DNA of 64,000 nt from Thalassobacillus_A hwangdonensis (GTDB lineage Bacteria > Bacillota > Bacilli > Bacillales > Halobacillaceae), in contig NZ_JBHTKL010000001.1 in assembly GCF_042675915.1 (NCBI RefSeq), positions 1,411,178 through 1,475,177 on the forward strand. Direction: 5' to 3'. Shown in pieces: positions 34,855 to 42,563 of this stretch (position 1 is its first letter; each line of letters starts with the position of its first letter). The notes beneath the pieces were generated by a model. The model was not told where the DNA came from. It did not search any database and saw only the letters and a list, made by a program, of their open reading frames with translations. The position numbers and the translations under genes were made by a program.

Positions 34855-35506
34855 CGAAACGCAGCCTCCTTTCCATTGCCTTCCCTAGCAGACTCAACCC
34901 CATTACAAGAAAATAATAGATTAAGCCGACAAACAATAACGGTTCAAAGTTCCTATAGATATCTGCCCCGACTACTTGCGCCCGCCTCATCAAGTCAAGA
35001 TAACTGATTGTGGAGACGATGGCTGACTCTTTCGTCAAAGTGATAAATTCGTTCATCAAGGCAGGAAGGATATTTTTCAACGCCTGTGGAAGAATCAAAT
35101 CCTTCATCATAGGGCGATATGGAATCCCCAGTGCCTGTGCAGCCTCTGTTTGCCCTTTTTCAACTGCCTGGATACCTGCACGGATGATTTCTGATACATA
35201 GGCAGAAGAGTTGAGACCGAATGCCAGTACAGCGGCTAGAAAAGGCGGCATATCATACCCGGTCAGCTGCGGTACTGCAAAATAGATAATCATTAATTGC
35301 AAAATGAGCGGTGTTCCACGAAAGATGGAGGTGTATGCGTCCGCAAACCATACTAACCCCTTTACCTTGCTGATTTTCAACAAGGCGAACCCTGTTCCTA
35401 ATACAAATCCGAACAAGATCGATACACTGACGAAACCGAGTGTTACCCCGATTCCTTTCAACATGAATGGAATATATGGCACGATTTGACTGAAATCAAG
35501 ATTCAT
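34847..35506 (-). CDS. Polar/basic amino-acid ABC transporter permease
   Basis: 219 residues, His/Glu/Gln/Arg/opine family (HisM/ArtQ type). About five membrane helices; EAA-loop block QTEAAQALGIPYRPMMKDLI followed by LPQALKNILPALMNEF. FRGTPLILQLMIIYFAVPQL is the family's early signature. A single permease gene implies a homodimer channel. Confidence 0.94.
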   Translation of the reverse strand: MNLDFSQIVPYIPFMLKGIGVTLGFVSVSILFGFVLGTGFALLKISKVKGLVWFADAYTSIFRGTPLILQLMIIYFAVPQLTGYDMPPFLAAVLAFGLNSSAYVSEIIRAGIQAVEKGQTEAAQALGIPYRPMMKDLILPQALKNILPALMNEFITLTKESAIVSTISYLDLMRRAQVVGADIYRNFEPLLFVGLIYYFLVMGLSLLGKAMERRLRFGD

Positions 35507-35524
35507 AACTTCCTCACCATTCCC

Positions 35525-36283
35525 TTAAGAATCCTGGAGCCATTTTTCTTTAAGTTTGTCCAGCTCCCCGTTCTCCTCCATCTTCTTCAATACTTGATTG
35601 ACATCTTCGACAAGTTCACTTTCTACCGGAAAGGCTACCGCCATCCCTGGAGAACTTGAGGTTGGATCATCAAACCCTTCAAGGTTCTGCTCTTTCATAT
35701 AACCTTCTCCTGCAGCCTTATCCATATATGCGACATCAATACGGTTGGAATTCAGCTCCTGGATGAGAGTGGTAGAGTTGTCGACAAGCTTGATATCAAA
35801 GTCAACCTCCTCCTGCAGCTTTTTGGCTCCTTCCTCCTGAATCGTACCTAGTTGGACCCCGACTGTCTTCCCTTCCAGCTCTTCAACGGATGAGATAGTA
35901 GCTTCAGAGAAAACGAATATTTCTCCGGAATGGTTATATTCTGTCGAAAAATCAACATTCTTACTTCGCTTTTCGGTAGCTGACATTCCTGCAAGAACCA
36001 TATCCACTCGATTTGTCTGAAGAGCGCCGATCAATCCATCGAACTTCATATCTTTTATTTCCAGTTCATAACCTAGTTCTTCTGCAATAGCATGCGCTAA
36101 CTCTATATCAAAACCGACGAATTCCCCTTCACTGTTTCGCGATTCAAACGGAGCAAAATCTGCTGACGTACCCATTACCAGCTTTTCCTTCTGTCCCGAT
36201 TCATTTGCAGAAGATGAACTGCACCCCATCAAGCTCAAAACCAATGTAAGTATGATAATGCCGAATCCTATTCCCTTTTTCAT
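35525..36283 (-). CDS. Amino-acid ABC transporter substrate-binding lipoprotein
   Basis: 252 residues. Lipobox LVLSLMGCSSSS with Cys ~20, then a SBP_bac_3 fold: GTSADFAPFESRNSEGEFVG, DIELAHAIAEELGYELEI, DGLIGALQTNRVDMVLAGM, GKTVGVQLGTIQEEGA. The ATG at 36283 follows AGGAGGTAC; the longer frame is spurious. The ARG boxes directly upstream point to arginine (or ornithine/citrulline) as ligand; this is inference, as the pocket cannot be read with certainty. Confidence 0.93.
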   Translation of the reverse strand: MKKGIGFGIIILTLVLSLMGCSSSSANESGQKEKLVMGTSADFAPFESRNSEGEFVGFDIELAHAIAEELGYELEIKDMKFDGLIGALQTNRVDMVLAGMSATEKRSKNVDFSTEYNHSGEIFVFSEATISSVEELEGKTVGVQLGTIQEEGAKKLQEEVDFDIKLVDNSTTLIQELNSNRIDVAYMDKAAGEGYMKEQNLEGFDDPTSSSPGMAVAFPVESELVEDVNQVLKKMEENGELDKLKEKWLQDS

Positions 36284-36316
36284 AAAAGTACCTCCTGAAT
36301 AATATGTTGTGATTTT

Positions 36317-36391
36317 TGAATAAATATTCAATAAAAAGATAATAACACACATATTTATTCATTAAAAGGCTATTTTATAAATTTTTATTCA
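36317..36391 (-). promoter_or_regulatory. Three tandem ArgR/AhrC-type ARG boxes
   Basis: Box 1 at 36317-36330 is TGAATAAATATTCA, a perfect palindrome of the TGAATwwwwATTCA consensus. Box 3 at 36378-36391 is TGAATAAAAATTTA (one mismatch). Between them, at 36348-36361, is half-conserved TGAATAAATATGTG. Centres are 31 and 30 bp apart. Box 1 overlaps a possible -35 (TTGAAT), and TTTTAA-17-TATTAT overlaps the middle site. Confidence 0.7.
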
Positions 36392-36431
36392 TATTTTTGC
36401 ATATTTAATACGATTCATGATTTTAATGCAT

Positions 36432-36462
36432 AAAAAAAGACGAATTCTCTGCGAATTCGCCT
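36432..36462 (-). terminator. sftA terminator
   Basis: GGCGAATTC-GCAGA-GAATTCGTC stem followed by TTTTTTT. Confidence 0.9.
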
Positions 36463-36483
36463 TACTTTTCTATCTACTAATTT

Positions 36484-39198
36484 CTACCTCATCGAGGCTT
36501 CTTTTGGATTTAACAGCTCTTCAACCTGGTGACCATTCATCAATATATCACGTGGCTTACTTCCTTTTTGTTCTGAGATGATTCCATATTCCTCCATGTG
36601 ATCGATCAGGCGCGCGGCACGATTGTACCCCACCTTGAAACGCCGTTGAAGCAGCGATGCACTTGCTCCATTATGTTCAATTACGAACTGGACTGCATCC
36701 ATGAACAATTCATCTTCCTCTTGTTCAGAAGAGATCTGCTTCAGTAATTCTTCCTGTTCGAATAAATAATTCGGTGGTGCCTGTTTTTTCACATAGTTGG
36801 TTACCCGTTCGATTTCATCATCAGAAACGAAAGCTCCTTGTACACGGACAGATTGTCCAGACCCGTTTTCTACAAAAAGCATATCTCCTCGGCCAAGAAG
36901 TTTTTCTGCACCGGAAGTATCGATGATCGTTCTCGAATCCACCTGAGAGGAAACACTGAACGCGATCCGTGTCGGTATATTCGCTTTTATCAACCCGGTG
37001 ATGACATCGACCGATGGACGTTGTGTGGCTAATAGTAAGTGAATACCACATGCACGGGCTTTTTGCGCGATCCGGCAGATTGCATCCTCCACATCCTGAG
37101 GAGAAACCATCATCAGATCTGCAAGCTCATCGATCACGATTACCAAGTAAGGGAGCTTTTCAGCATTTCTTTGCTGCTTTTCCATCTTCTGATTGTACCG
37201 TTCGACATCGCGGACGCCTTCTTCAACGAATTTCTCATAACGTTCTTCCATTTCTTTGACGGCCCATTTCAATGCAGTAGTAGCCGCTTTGACATCAGTG
37301 ATTACCGGTGATACCAAGTGAGGTAAGTCATTGTATGGTGCCAGCTCGACCATCTTAGGATCGATCAACAGGAACTTGACGTCCTCGTGACTCGCTTTGT
37401 ACAAAAGACTTACCAGAATTGTATTGATACAGACACTTTTCCCTGAACCTGTCGCACCTGCGATCAGCCCGTGAGGCATCTTCTTCAAATTAGTAACGAC
37501 CGGATCTCCGCCGATATCCAGACCTAATGCCACCGTAAGGGGGGAAGCGTCATCTTTGAATGTAGGAGATTCAAAGATTTCCTGTAACCCTACCATTTGG
37601 GATTGTACGTTAGGTACCTCGATGCCGACCGCCTGCTTTCCTGGGATTGGAGCTTCAATCCGTATATCCCTCGCAGCCATACTTAACTTGATATCATCTG
37701 CAAGGTTGGTAATTTTGCTCACTTTGACGCCAGGTTCCGGTTGGACTTCATAACGTGTCACAGAAGGCCCACGCATCGCATTGATGACTTTCGCTCTTAC
37801 ATGGAACTGTTTCAATGTCGTTTCCAGCAATTCCATTTGTTCTTTCACCTGCGATTGATCGTTGTCATCTTTTTCGACCGGGTCATCCAGCAAATGGTGA
37901 GGCGGGGTATGATAGGCTTTTTCAGCAGTTTCTCGTTGTACCGGCTCCGAAGGAATGTTATTTTTTTGTTGCTGCTGGGTTTGTTTTCGTTGTTCTTTTT
38001 GCATCGTGTTCCTTTTATCACGTGGGGTCATGATGACATTGAATGGTACTCTCCTTGGTCCCGTACGTTTCTTCTCGGGTGCAGGCTGCTCAATGTCACT
38101 TACCTCTTGCCTTTCATTCTCAGCCACTGGTGGCGCCAATTCATCAGCTTCTTCAGATTCCTCGACGCCATTTTCTTCGTAGGAATTCTCGGTTTGTGTC
38201 TCGAGCTCTTCTACCGGCTCTTCACTGGACTGTTGATCCTCATCGGCTTCATGGACAAGCTCATGCTGCTCATCTAGTTGTTCCTCCGGCTCCTCGTAAA
38301 CTTCGGTTGTTGCTGCAGTTTCAAGGAAAGCCTTGTGCTGTTCTGTTTCAATTGAAGGAGAAGGTTGGATTTCGGACCTTACATCTTCATCACTTGTGTC
38401 TTCCATCAGTAATGAAGGTGCTTCCCCATCATCAACCGTATCAGCTTCTGTGTCCGCTTCCGCTTCTCTAGACTTCCGGTATTTCAGAAGCTTGTCTGCG
38501 ATAGATTCGTATGGAGAATCTTGTTCAGATTCATTATGTTCATTTGGCGCATGAGTAACTTCCGCGTCGATCTGCGCTTTTTCTGTCTGCGTTTCTTCTG
38601 GTACTGGTGTCTGTGGGACCTCCACCTTAGGTTCTGGCTTTGCCCTGCCGGCATTCATGCGCTTAAGTACTTCATACAAATCCGGCTCTGAAACATGTGG
38701 CGACTTTTCAAGATACGATGGGACATCATCAATACGTCTGCTTCCCTGTTGTTGTTGAAATCCATAGATCGGGGAAGGGATTTCCGTCGGCTTGAATGGT
38801 GTTGCGGGTAGTTCTTCTTTTTGTTGATGTTCGCCTCTTTGCCCTCGTTCTTCCTTACTAGTGCGACTCTGTCTTCTTTCATGTTTCCTTTCATTAACAG
38901 TTGGTACAGGCGATTCGGATCTGCTTTTTCTATTGCTAGTTTCCTGAACCTGCTTGTCCGGCCTTCTTCTTCTGGAGGTACGTTCCTCTGTTCCCGAGCT
39001 TTCATTTGCAGCGGGCTTTTCTCTGTCAGGAATTACAGGGAAACGGAATTCTCCTTGTTTCGGATATCTGTATGTCATTTTAGTATTTACATATCGATCG
39101 TGGACTTCTTTGCTATCAGAGGATTTAATCTCTTTTGACTCAGATGGTTCTTCGTTGAATAGATCTTTAAATTTCTTTTTCATCTGATTCCACATCAT
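36484..39198 (-). CDS. sftA: DNA translocase SftA (FtsK/SpoIIIE family)
   Basis: 904 residues. Moves DNA away from the closing septum. No membrane helices; the first ~430 residues are charged, Glu/Gln-rich low complexity, a septum-targeting linker in the family. Motor: Walker A IAGATGSGKSVCINTILVSL, Walker B LVIVIDELADLMMVSPQD, RPSVDVITGLIKANIPTRIAF. C-terminal gamma winged helix ASLLQRRFKVGYNRAARLID binds SRS/KOPS-like sites. ATG 39198 is chosen over the GTG at 39204, which abuts the ribosome site. Confidence 0.96.
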   Translation of the reverse strand: MMWNQMKKKFKDLFNEEPSESKEIKSSDSKEVHDRYVNTKMTYRYPKQGEFRFPVIPDREKPAANESSGTEERTSRRRRPDKQVQETSNRKSRSESPVPTVNERKHERRQSRTSKEERGQRGEHQQKEELPATPFKPTEIPSPIYGFQQQQGSRRIDDVPSYLEKSPHVSEPDLYEVLKRMNAGRAKPEPKVEVPQTPVPEETQTEKAQIDAEVTHAPNEHNESEQDSPYESIADKLLKYRKSREAEADTEADTVDDGEAPSLLMEDTSDEDVRSEIQPSPSIETEQHKAFLETAATTEVYEEPEEQLDEQHELVHEADEDQQSSEEPVEELETQTENSYEENGVEESEEADELAPPVAENERQEVSDIEQPAPEKKRTGPRRVPFNVIMTPRDKRNTMQKEQRKQTQQQQKNNIPSEPVQRETAEKAYHTPPHHLLDDPVEKDDNDQSQVKEQMELLETTLKQFHVRAKVINAMRGPSVTRYEVQPEPGVKVSKITNLADDIKLSMAARDIRIEAPIPGKQAVGIEVPNVQSQMVGLQEIFESPTFKDDASPLTVALGLDIGGDPVVTNLKKMPHGLIAGATGSGKSVCINTILVSLLYKASHEDVKFLLIDPKMVELAPYNDLPHLVSPVITDVKAATTALKWAVKEMEERYEKFVEEGVRDVERYNQKMEKQQRNAEKLPYLVIVIDELADLMMVSPQDVEDAICRIAQKARACGIHLLLATQRPSVDVITGLIKANIPTRIAFSVSSQVDSRTIIDTSGAEKLLGRGDMLFVENGSGQSVRVQGAFVSDDEIERVTNYVKKQAPPNYLFEQEELLKQISSEQEEDELFMDAVQFVIEHNGASASLLQRRFKVGYNRAARLIDHMEEYGIISEQKGSKPRDILMNGHQVEELLNPKEASMR

Positions 39199-39273
39199 GC
39201 TCACTCTTTCTACATGGTTTTAATTCCTATTTTAACAGTTTTTTCTCTCAGATAGTGTCATCTTGTGAAAATA

Positions 39274-39306
39274 AAAAGACTGTAGCACAAAAATAGTGCT
39301 ACAGTC
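39274..39306 (-). terminator. Terminator of ytpQ-ytpR
   Basis: GACTGTAGCAC/GTGCTACAGTC perfect stem followed by TTTTTAT. Confidence 0.9.
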
Positions 39307-39320
39307 CATATCTTCAGATT

Positions 39321-39926
39321 TTAAAAGTCAAAAACCTGTCCAATATCATACGAATCTTCCAGAACTAATATCCCCTTTTCTTTAGGAGCATCTGGTAGAC
39401 CCAGTTCTTTCGCTGAGCAGATCATCCCATTGGAAGGGACTCCTCTCAGTTTCGTCGGCTTGATTTTCATCCCACCAGGCATGACAGCACCGACTTTGGC
39501 AACAACCACTTTCTGACCTGCATCAACATTTGGTGCCCCACAAACGATCTGTAGTGTTTCACTACCCACGTCTACGGTACACACATTCAGTTTATCGGCA
39601 TTCTCATGTGCTGCCTTTTCTTCAACATAACCTACGACGAACTTCGGTGTCAGGTCAAAATCAAGAGCATCATTCAATTCATTCTTTTTGAAAATTGTTC
39701 TGATTTCTTCCAGAAGTTCTTCCGTAAGACGAACTTTCCCTTGCTCGTTCATATCGACATAGTGGGAAAAATTGAACAGATTGTACCCGAGCAATGACCC
39801 ATCTTTCTTACTGGTTATTTTAACGATATCTCCGTAACGGGTTTCCTTGATGTCGTTACGGTCTCCGTCCTTCAATGGCATTAGGAGAACGTCACCGATT
39901 CCTTTTGTATTGTAAAAAACATGCAT
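39321..39926 (-). CDS. ytpR: YtpR, tRNA-binding (EMAP) domain protein
   Basis: 201 residues. An N-terminal family-specific region (1-95), then an OB-fold tRNA-binding domain like the PheT N-terminus: VGYVEEKAAHENADKLNVC, QIVCGAPNVDAGQKVVVA, MKIKPTKLRGVPSNGMICS. Cytoplasmic; role in Bacillus is not established. It starts 2 bp after ytpQ ends. Confidence 0.92.
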   Translation of the reverse strand: MHVFYNTKGIGDVLLMPLKDGDRNDIKETRYGDIVKITSKKDGSLLGYNLFNFSHYVDMNEQGKVRLTEELLEEIRTIFKKNELNDALDFDLTPKFVVGYVEEKAAHENADKLNVCTVDVGSETLQIVCGAPNVDAGQKVVVAKVGAVMPGGMKIKPTKLRGVPSNGMICSAKELGLPDAPKEKGILVLEDSYDIGQVFDF

Positions 39927-39928
39927 GT

Positions 39929-40747
39929 TTATTCGCCCTTTCCATTTTCTTTCGGTTTCTTCTGAGCCAGGATGAAAATCGGCTCCAGTTTTTTATCTTC
40001 ATATAAGAAGGATAAAGAAGTGACAGGAGTGCGTCCTTCAGCAAAGAATTTCATCGCCATCTGTGCGAGGATATCGTAGCCTGCAGGATTCTTGACGTCA
40101 GCAAAAATCAGCACATCCTGGTGAGGGATACTTACTGCAAGTTCCCCTTCCGCTTCCGCTTTCATCTCCTCCAGCAGCGCTTCATTCAGAACTCGGCTGG
40201 CATCATAACCATCCTGTTTTGATAGAAAGTAAAAAGTATTTCCATATACCTCATCTTTTTTCATATCGACGGATAGTGAACGAACATTGAAACCGGCTAC
40301 TTCACGCAACCGCTCGATTGTCCATCCTTCCTTGTCCATCATTTCTTCATCGATGAGCTGATAGGATTTACCGAGGTCCAGTGCATAATAGACCCTAGTT
40401 TCAGCGGTATGATCAGAGTAGACAAGCCGCTTTCCACCGTTTGTTTCAGTTGGGAACGATGCAGCTCGGATGACTGGGAAAATGTTTCTTTCTTTTCCTT
40501 TCAGTTCATGCGTTTCGTTCATGATCCGCAGTGCCTCTTTAATATGTTCTTCCAATTCATCAACGGCACTTTCCCCACGCTCTTCCCATTTGGAAACGAC
40601 ATTCGGCAAGGTGATTGTAATCCCCTGACCGGAATCCTTCCATTCGACACGGAACGTATCTTTATCACGATTAAAGGATGTTATCCACCCGTCATGATCC
40701 ATTCTCTCTTCCAGCATTCGTTTCATTTTTATCGTAGTCATTTTCAT
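39929..40747 (-). CDS. ytpQ: YtpQ, DUF1444 protein
   Basis: 272 residues, soluble. Blocks: WITSFNRDKDTFRVEWKDS, IFPVIRAASFPTE, VYYALDLGKSYQLIDEE, DVLIFADVKNPAGYDILAQM. No catalytic motif is visible and the function is unknown. ATG follows AAGGAGGAAAC. Second gene in the ytpP-ytpQ-ytpR order, but a terminator separates it from ytpP. Confidence 0.88.
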   Translation of the reverse strand: MKMTTIKMKRMLEERMDHDGWITSFNRDKDTFRVEWKDSGQGITITLPNVVSKWEERGESAVDELEEHIKEALRIMNETHELKGKERNIFPVIRAASFPTETNGGKRLVYSDHTAETRVYYALDLGKSYQLIDEEMMDKEGWTIERLREVAGFNVRSLSVDMKKDEVYGNTFYFLSKQDGYDASRVLNEALLEEMKAEAEGELAVSIPHQDVLIFADVKNPAGYDILAQMAMKFFAEGRTPVTSLSFLYEDKKLEPIFILAQKKPKENGKGE

Positions 40748-40908
40748 AATGTGTTTCCTCCTTTTCCCTTGGAAGAAATAATTAGCTTCGTCTATTTTAG
40801 CATAACTGAGTTCTTATCAACAAAAGTGAATACGATTCCTCTTGCTGAACGTTAATATCAATTAAAAAACACAGCTTGTCCCAATGTAAACCATTCTTAA
40901 AATACAAT

Positions 40909-40945
40909 AAAAAACGAGTATAAAACCTTTATGATTTTATACTCG
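40909..40945 (-). terminator. ytpP terminator
   Basis: CGAGTATAAAATC/GGTTTTATACTCG stem followed by TTTTTTA. The remaining ~160 bases up to ytpQ carry only its ribosome site and probable promoter. Confidence 0.88.
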
Positions 40946-40965
40946 CCTTCACCGTGAGAAAGCTT

Positions 40966-41274
40966 TTACAATTCTGCTAGAAATGCTTCGATTTCTTCTT
41001 GTGTTTTTCGGTCTTTACTTACAAACCTTCCTAGCTCTTCTCCATTTTCAAAAGCAAGGAAGCTCGGGATTCCGAACACATCATGATCGATACAGACTTG
41101 CAGGAACGCGTCGCGATCGACCATCACGAAAGTATAATCTGCAAATTTCTCTTCTACTTCAGGCATGAATGGTTCGATGACCCGACAATCCGGACACCAG
41201 TCTGCGGTAAAAAGAAAGACGCTCTTACCATTTTTATAGGTTTCCATTTGTTCGATAGATTCAAGTGTTTTCAT
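40966..41274 (-). CDS. ytpP: Thioredoxin-like protein YtpP
   Basis: 102 residues, thioredoxin fold with active site WCPDC in FTADWCPDCRVIEPFM; cis-Pro in FGIPSFLAFENGEELGRFV. The Pro-Asp dipeptide differs from WCGPC of TrxA, so a distinct redox partner is likely. ATG follows GGAGGTG. About 60 bp downstream of the PTS-IIC-like gene. Confidence 0.92.
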   Translation of the reverse strand: MKTLESIEQMETYKNGKSVFLFTADWCPDCRVIEPFMPEVEEKFADYTFVMVDRDAFLQVCIDHDVFGIPSFLAFENGEELGRFVSKDRKTQEEIEAFLAEL

Positions 41275-41331
41275 AACGACACCTCCGTGGACATCCTAGC
41301 AGACATCCACTTTAAAATCACTTCAAATGCT

Positions 41332-42369
41332 TCATTCATAGTTGATTTTCATATCGCCCGGCTGGATCCAGCCTTTTTTGCGGAACCATTCAGCGATGAC
41401 GAGACTGATTATTGCTGGAGCGATAACGTGCAAAATCAAAATGATTCCGATGATTTCCCAGCTGAGCCCCATCGATTCGATTGTCATGATCTGTCCAACG
41501 AATCCGCTCGTTCCCATCCCTGCACCTGAAGCATTATTGACCATCTGTAACCATACTGTCGCAACAGGGGCAAGTATTGCACCCGCGATGGTGGGTGGTA
41601 AAAGAATCAACGGCTTTTTGATAATATTCCCTACTTGCAGCATCGATGTACCGATACCCTGGGCAAGCCATCCACCTAATCCGTTGTCGCGATAACTGAT
41701 GGTAGCGAACCCGATCATTTGAGCCGCACAGCCGACAGTGGCTGCTCCTGCGGCTATTCCATCCAACGAAAGCATCAGTGCAATTGCCAAGCTGGATATC
41801 GGAGCAGTCAAGGCAAGTCCCATCAAAACAGCTACAAGGATTCCCATTAGCAATGGTTGCTGTGTCGTCGCCCACTTGATGACATCACCGAACCAGGTCA
41901 TGAAGTTCCCAATTGGCGGTCCGATGAAGCTGCCGACCAGAAATCCGATAGTAATGGAAACAAAAGGGGTGAGAATGATGTCCACCCGTGTCTCTTTACT
42001 GATCATTTTACCGAATTCCGTAGCAAACAGTGCCGTCACATAGCTGCCTGCAGGACCGCCAAGCTGCGCACCGAATGCCCCGCTGAATAAAGCTGCGAAT
42101 AGAACGAGCGGAGGAGCGCCTAACCCATATGCGATAGCAACCCCGATTGCCCCTCCCCAAATCATTGGGTCCATTGCAAATGTACCCATTTCGATCAATT
42201 CGTCGCTTATAAAAGCCATAAACGTGCCCTGAAGCTGATCGCCGAGAGTTTTTATGATCAATCCTATTATTAAAGATGAAAATAAACCTAATGCCATATA
42301 GCTTAAAGCAGTGATCAAATATGCTTTTGCACTGATATGGACGCCTTTTCTCTCCAGAAAATTCTTCAT
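41332..42369 (-). CDS. PTS-IIC-like membrane protein (PfoR family)
   Basis: 345 residues, about ten hydrophobic helices. Matches the PTS_EIIC_2/PfoR type: GLGAPPLVLFAALFSGAFGA, GGPAGSYVTALFATEFGKMI, SLDGIAAGAATVGCAAQMIG, FVGQIMTIESMG. No IIA or IIB domain is fused or encoded nearby, so sugar phosphotransfer is doubtful; PfoR was named as a regulator of perfringolysin, but mechanism is unclear. ATG 42369 with AAGGGGAG is preferred over an upstream in-frame start. Confidence 0.82.
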   Translation of the reverse strand: MKNFLERKGVHISAKAYLITALSYMALGLFSSLIIGLIIKTLGDQLQGTFMAFISDELIEMGTFAMDPMIWGGAIGVAIAYGLGAPPLVLFAALFSGAFGAQLGGPAGSYVTALFATEFGKMISKETRVDIILTPFVSITIGFLVGSFIGPPIGNFMTWFGDVIKWATTQQPLLMGILVAVLMGLALTAPISSLAIALMLSLDGIAAGAATVGCAAQMIGFATISYRDNGLGGWLAQGIGTSMLQVGNIIKKPLILLPPTIAGAILAPVATVWLQMVNNASGAGMGTSGFVGQIMTIESMGLSWEIIGIILILHVIAPAIISLVIAEWFRKKGWIQPGDMKINYE

Positions 42370-42425
42370 TGCTTTCTCCCCTTGCATAGACTCAATCTCT
42401 TCCATATTACTCTACAATACCACTA

Positions 42426-42472
42426 GTGTAAAGACACATGTAAACTAAATAAAAAGTCATGTAAATATGACT
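42426..42472. promoter_or_regulatory. Direct repeats and palindrome in the PTS-IIC/MCP divergent spacer
   Basis: CATGTAAA at 42437-42444 and 42458-42465, 21 bp apart, plus GTGTAAA at 42426. AGTCAT-GTAAAT-ATGACT palindrome at 42455-42472. TTTACATG on the minus strand may include the -35 of the IIC gene, so a regulator site is plausible. Confidence 0.4.
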
Positions 42473-42490
42473 ACTATTCGACAAATCTTA

Positions 42491-42519
42491 TTGTTTTTAC
42501 CCTCCATTAGTTCTATAAT
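42491..42519 (+). promoter_or_regulatory. Sigma-A promoter of the chemoreceptor gene
   Basis: TTGTTT, 17 bp, TATAAT, 44 bp before the start codon. No sigma-D motif is seen. Confidence 0.7.
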
Positions 42520-42563
42520 TATGAATAATACAAAAGTGATTTACAACTATTGGAGGGGGTAAA

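Noticed and set aside
38653..39005. 116-residue frame inside sftA N-terminal region
   Set aside because: Overlaps the low-complexity linker of sftA in another frame; charged low complexity only.
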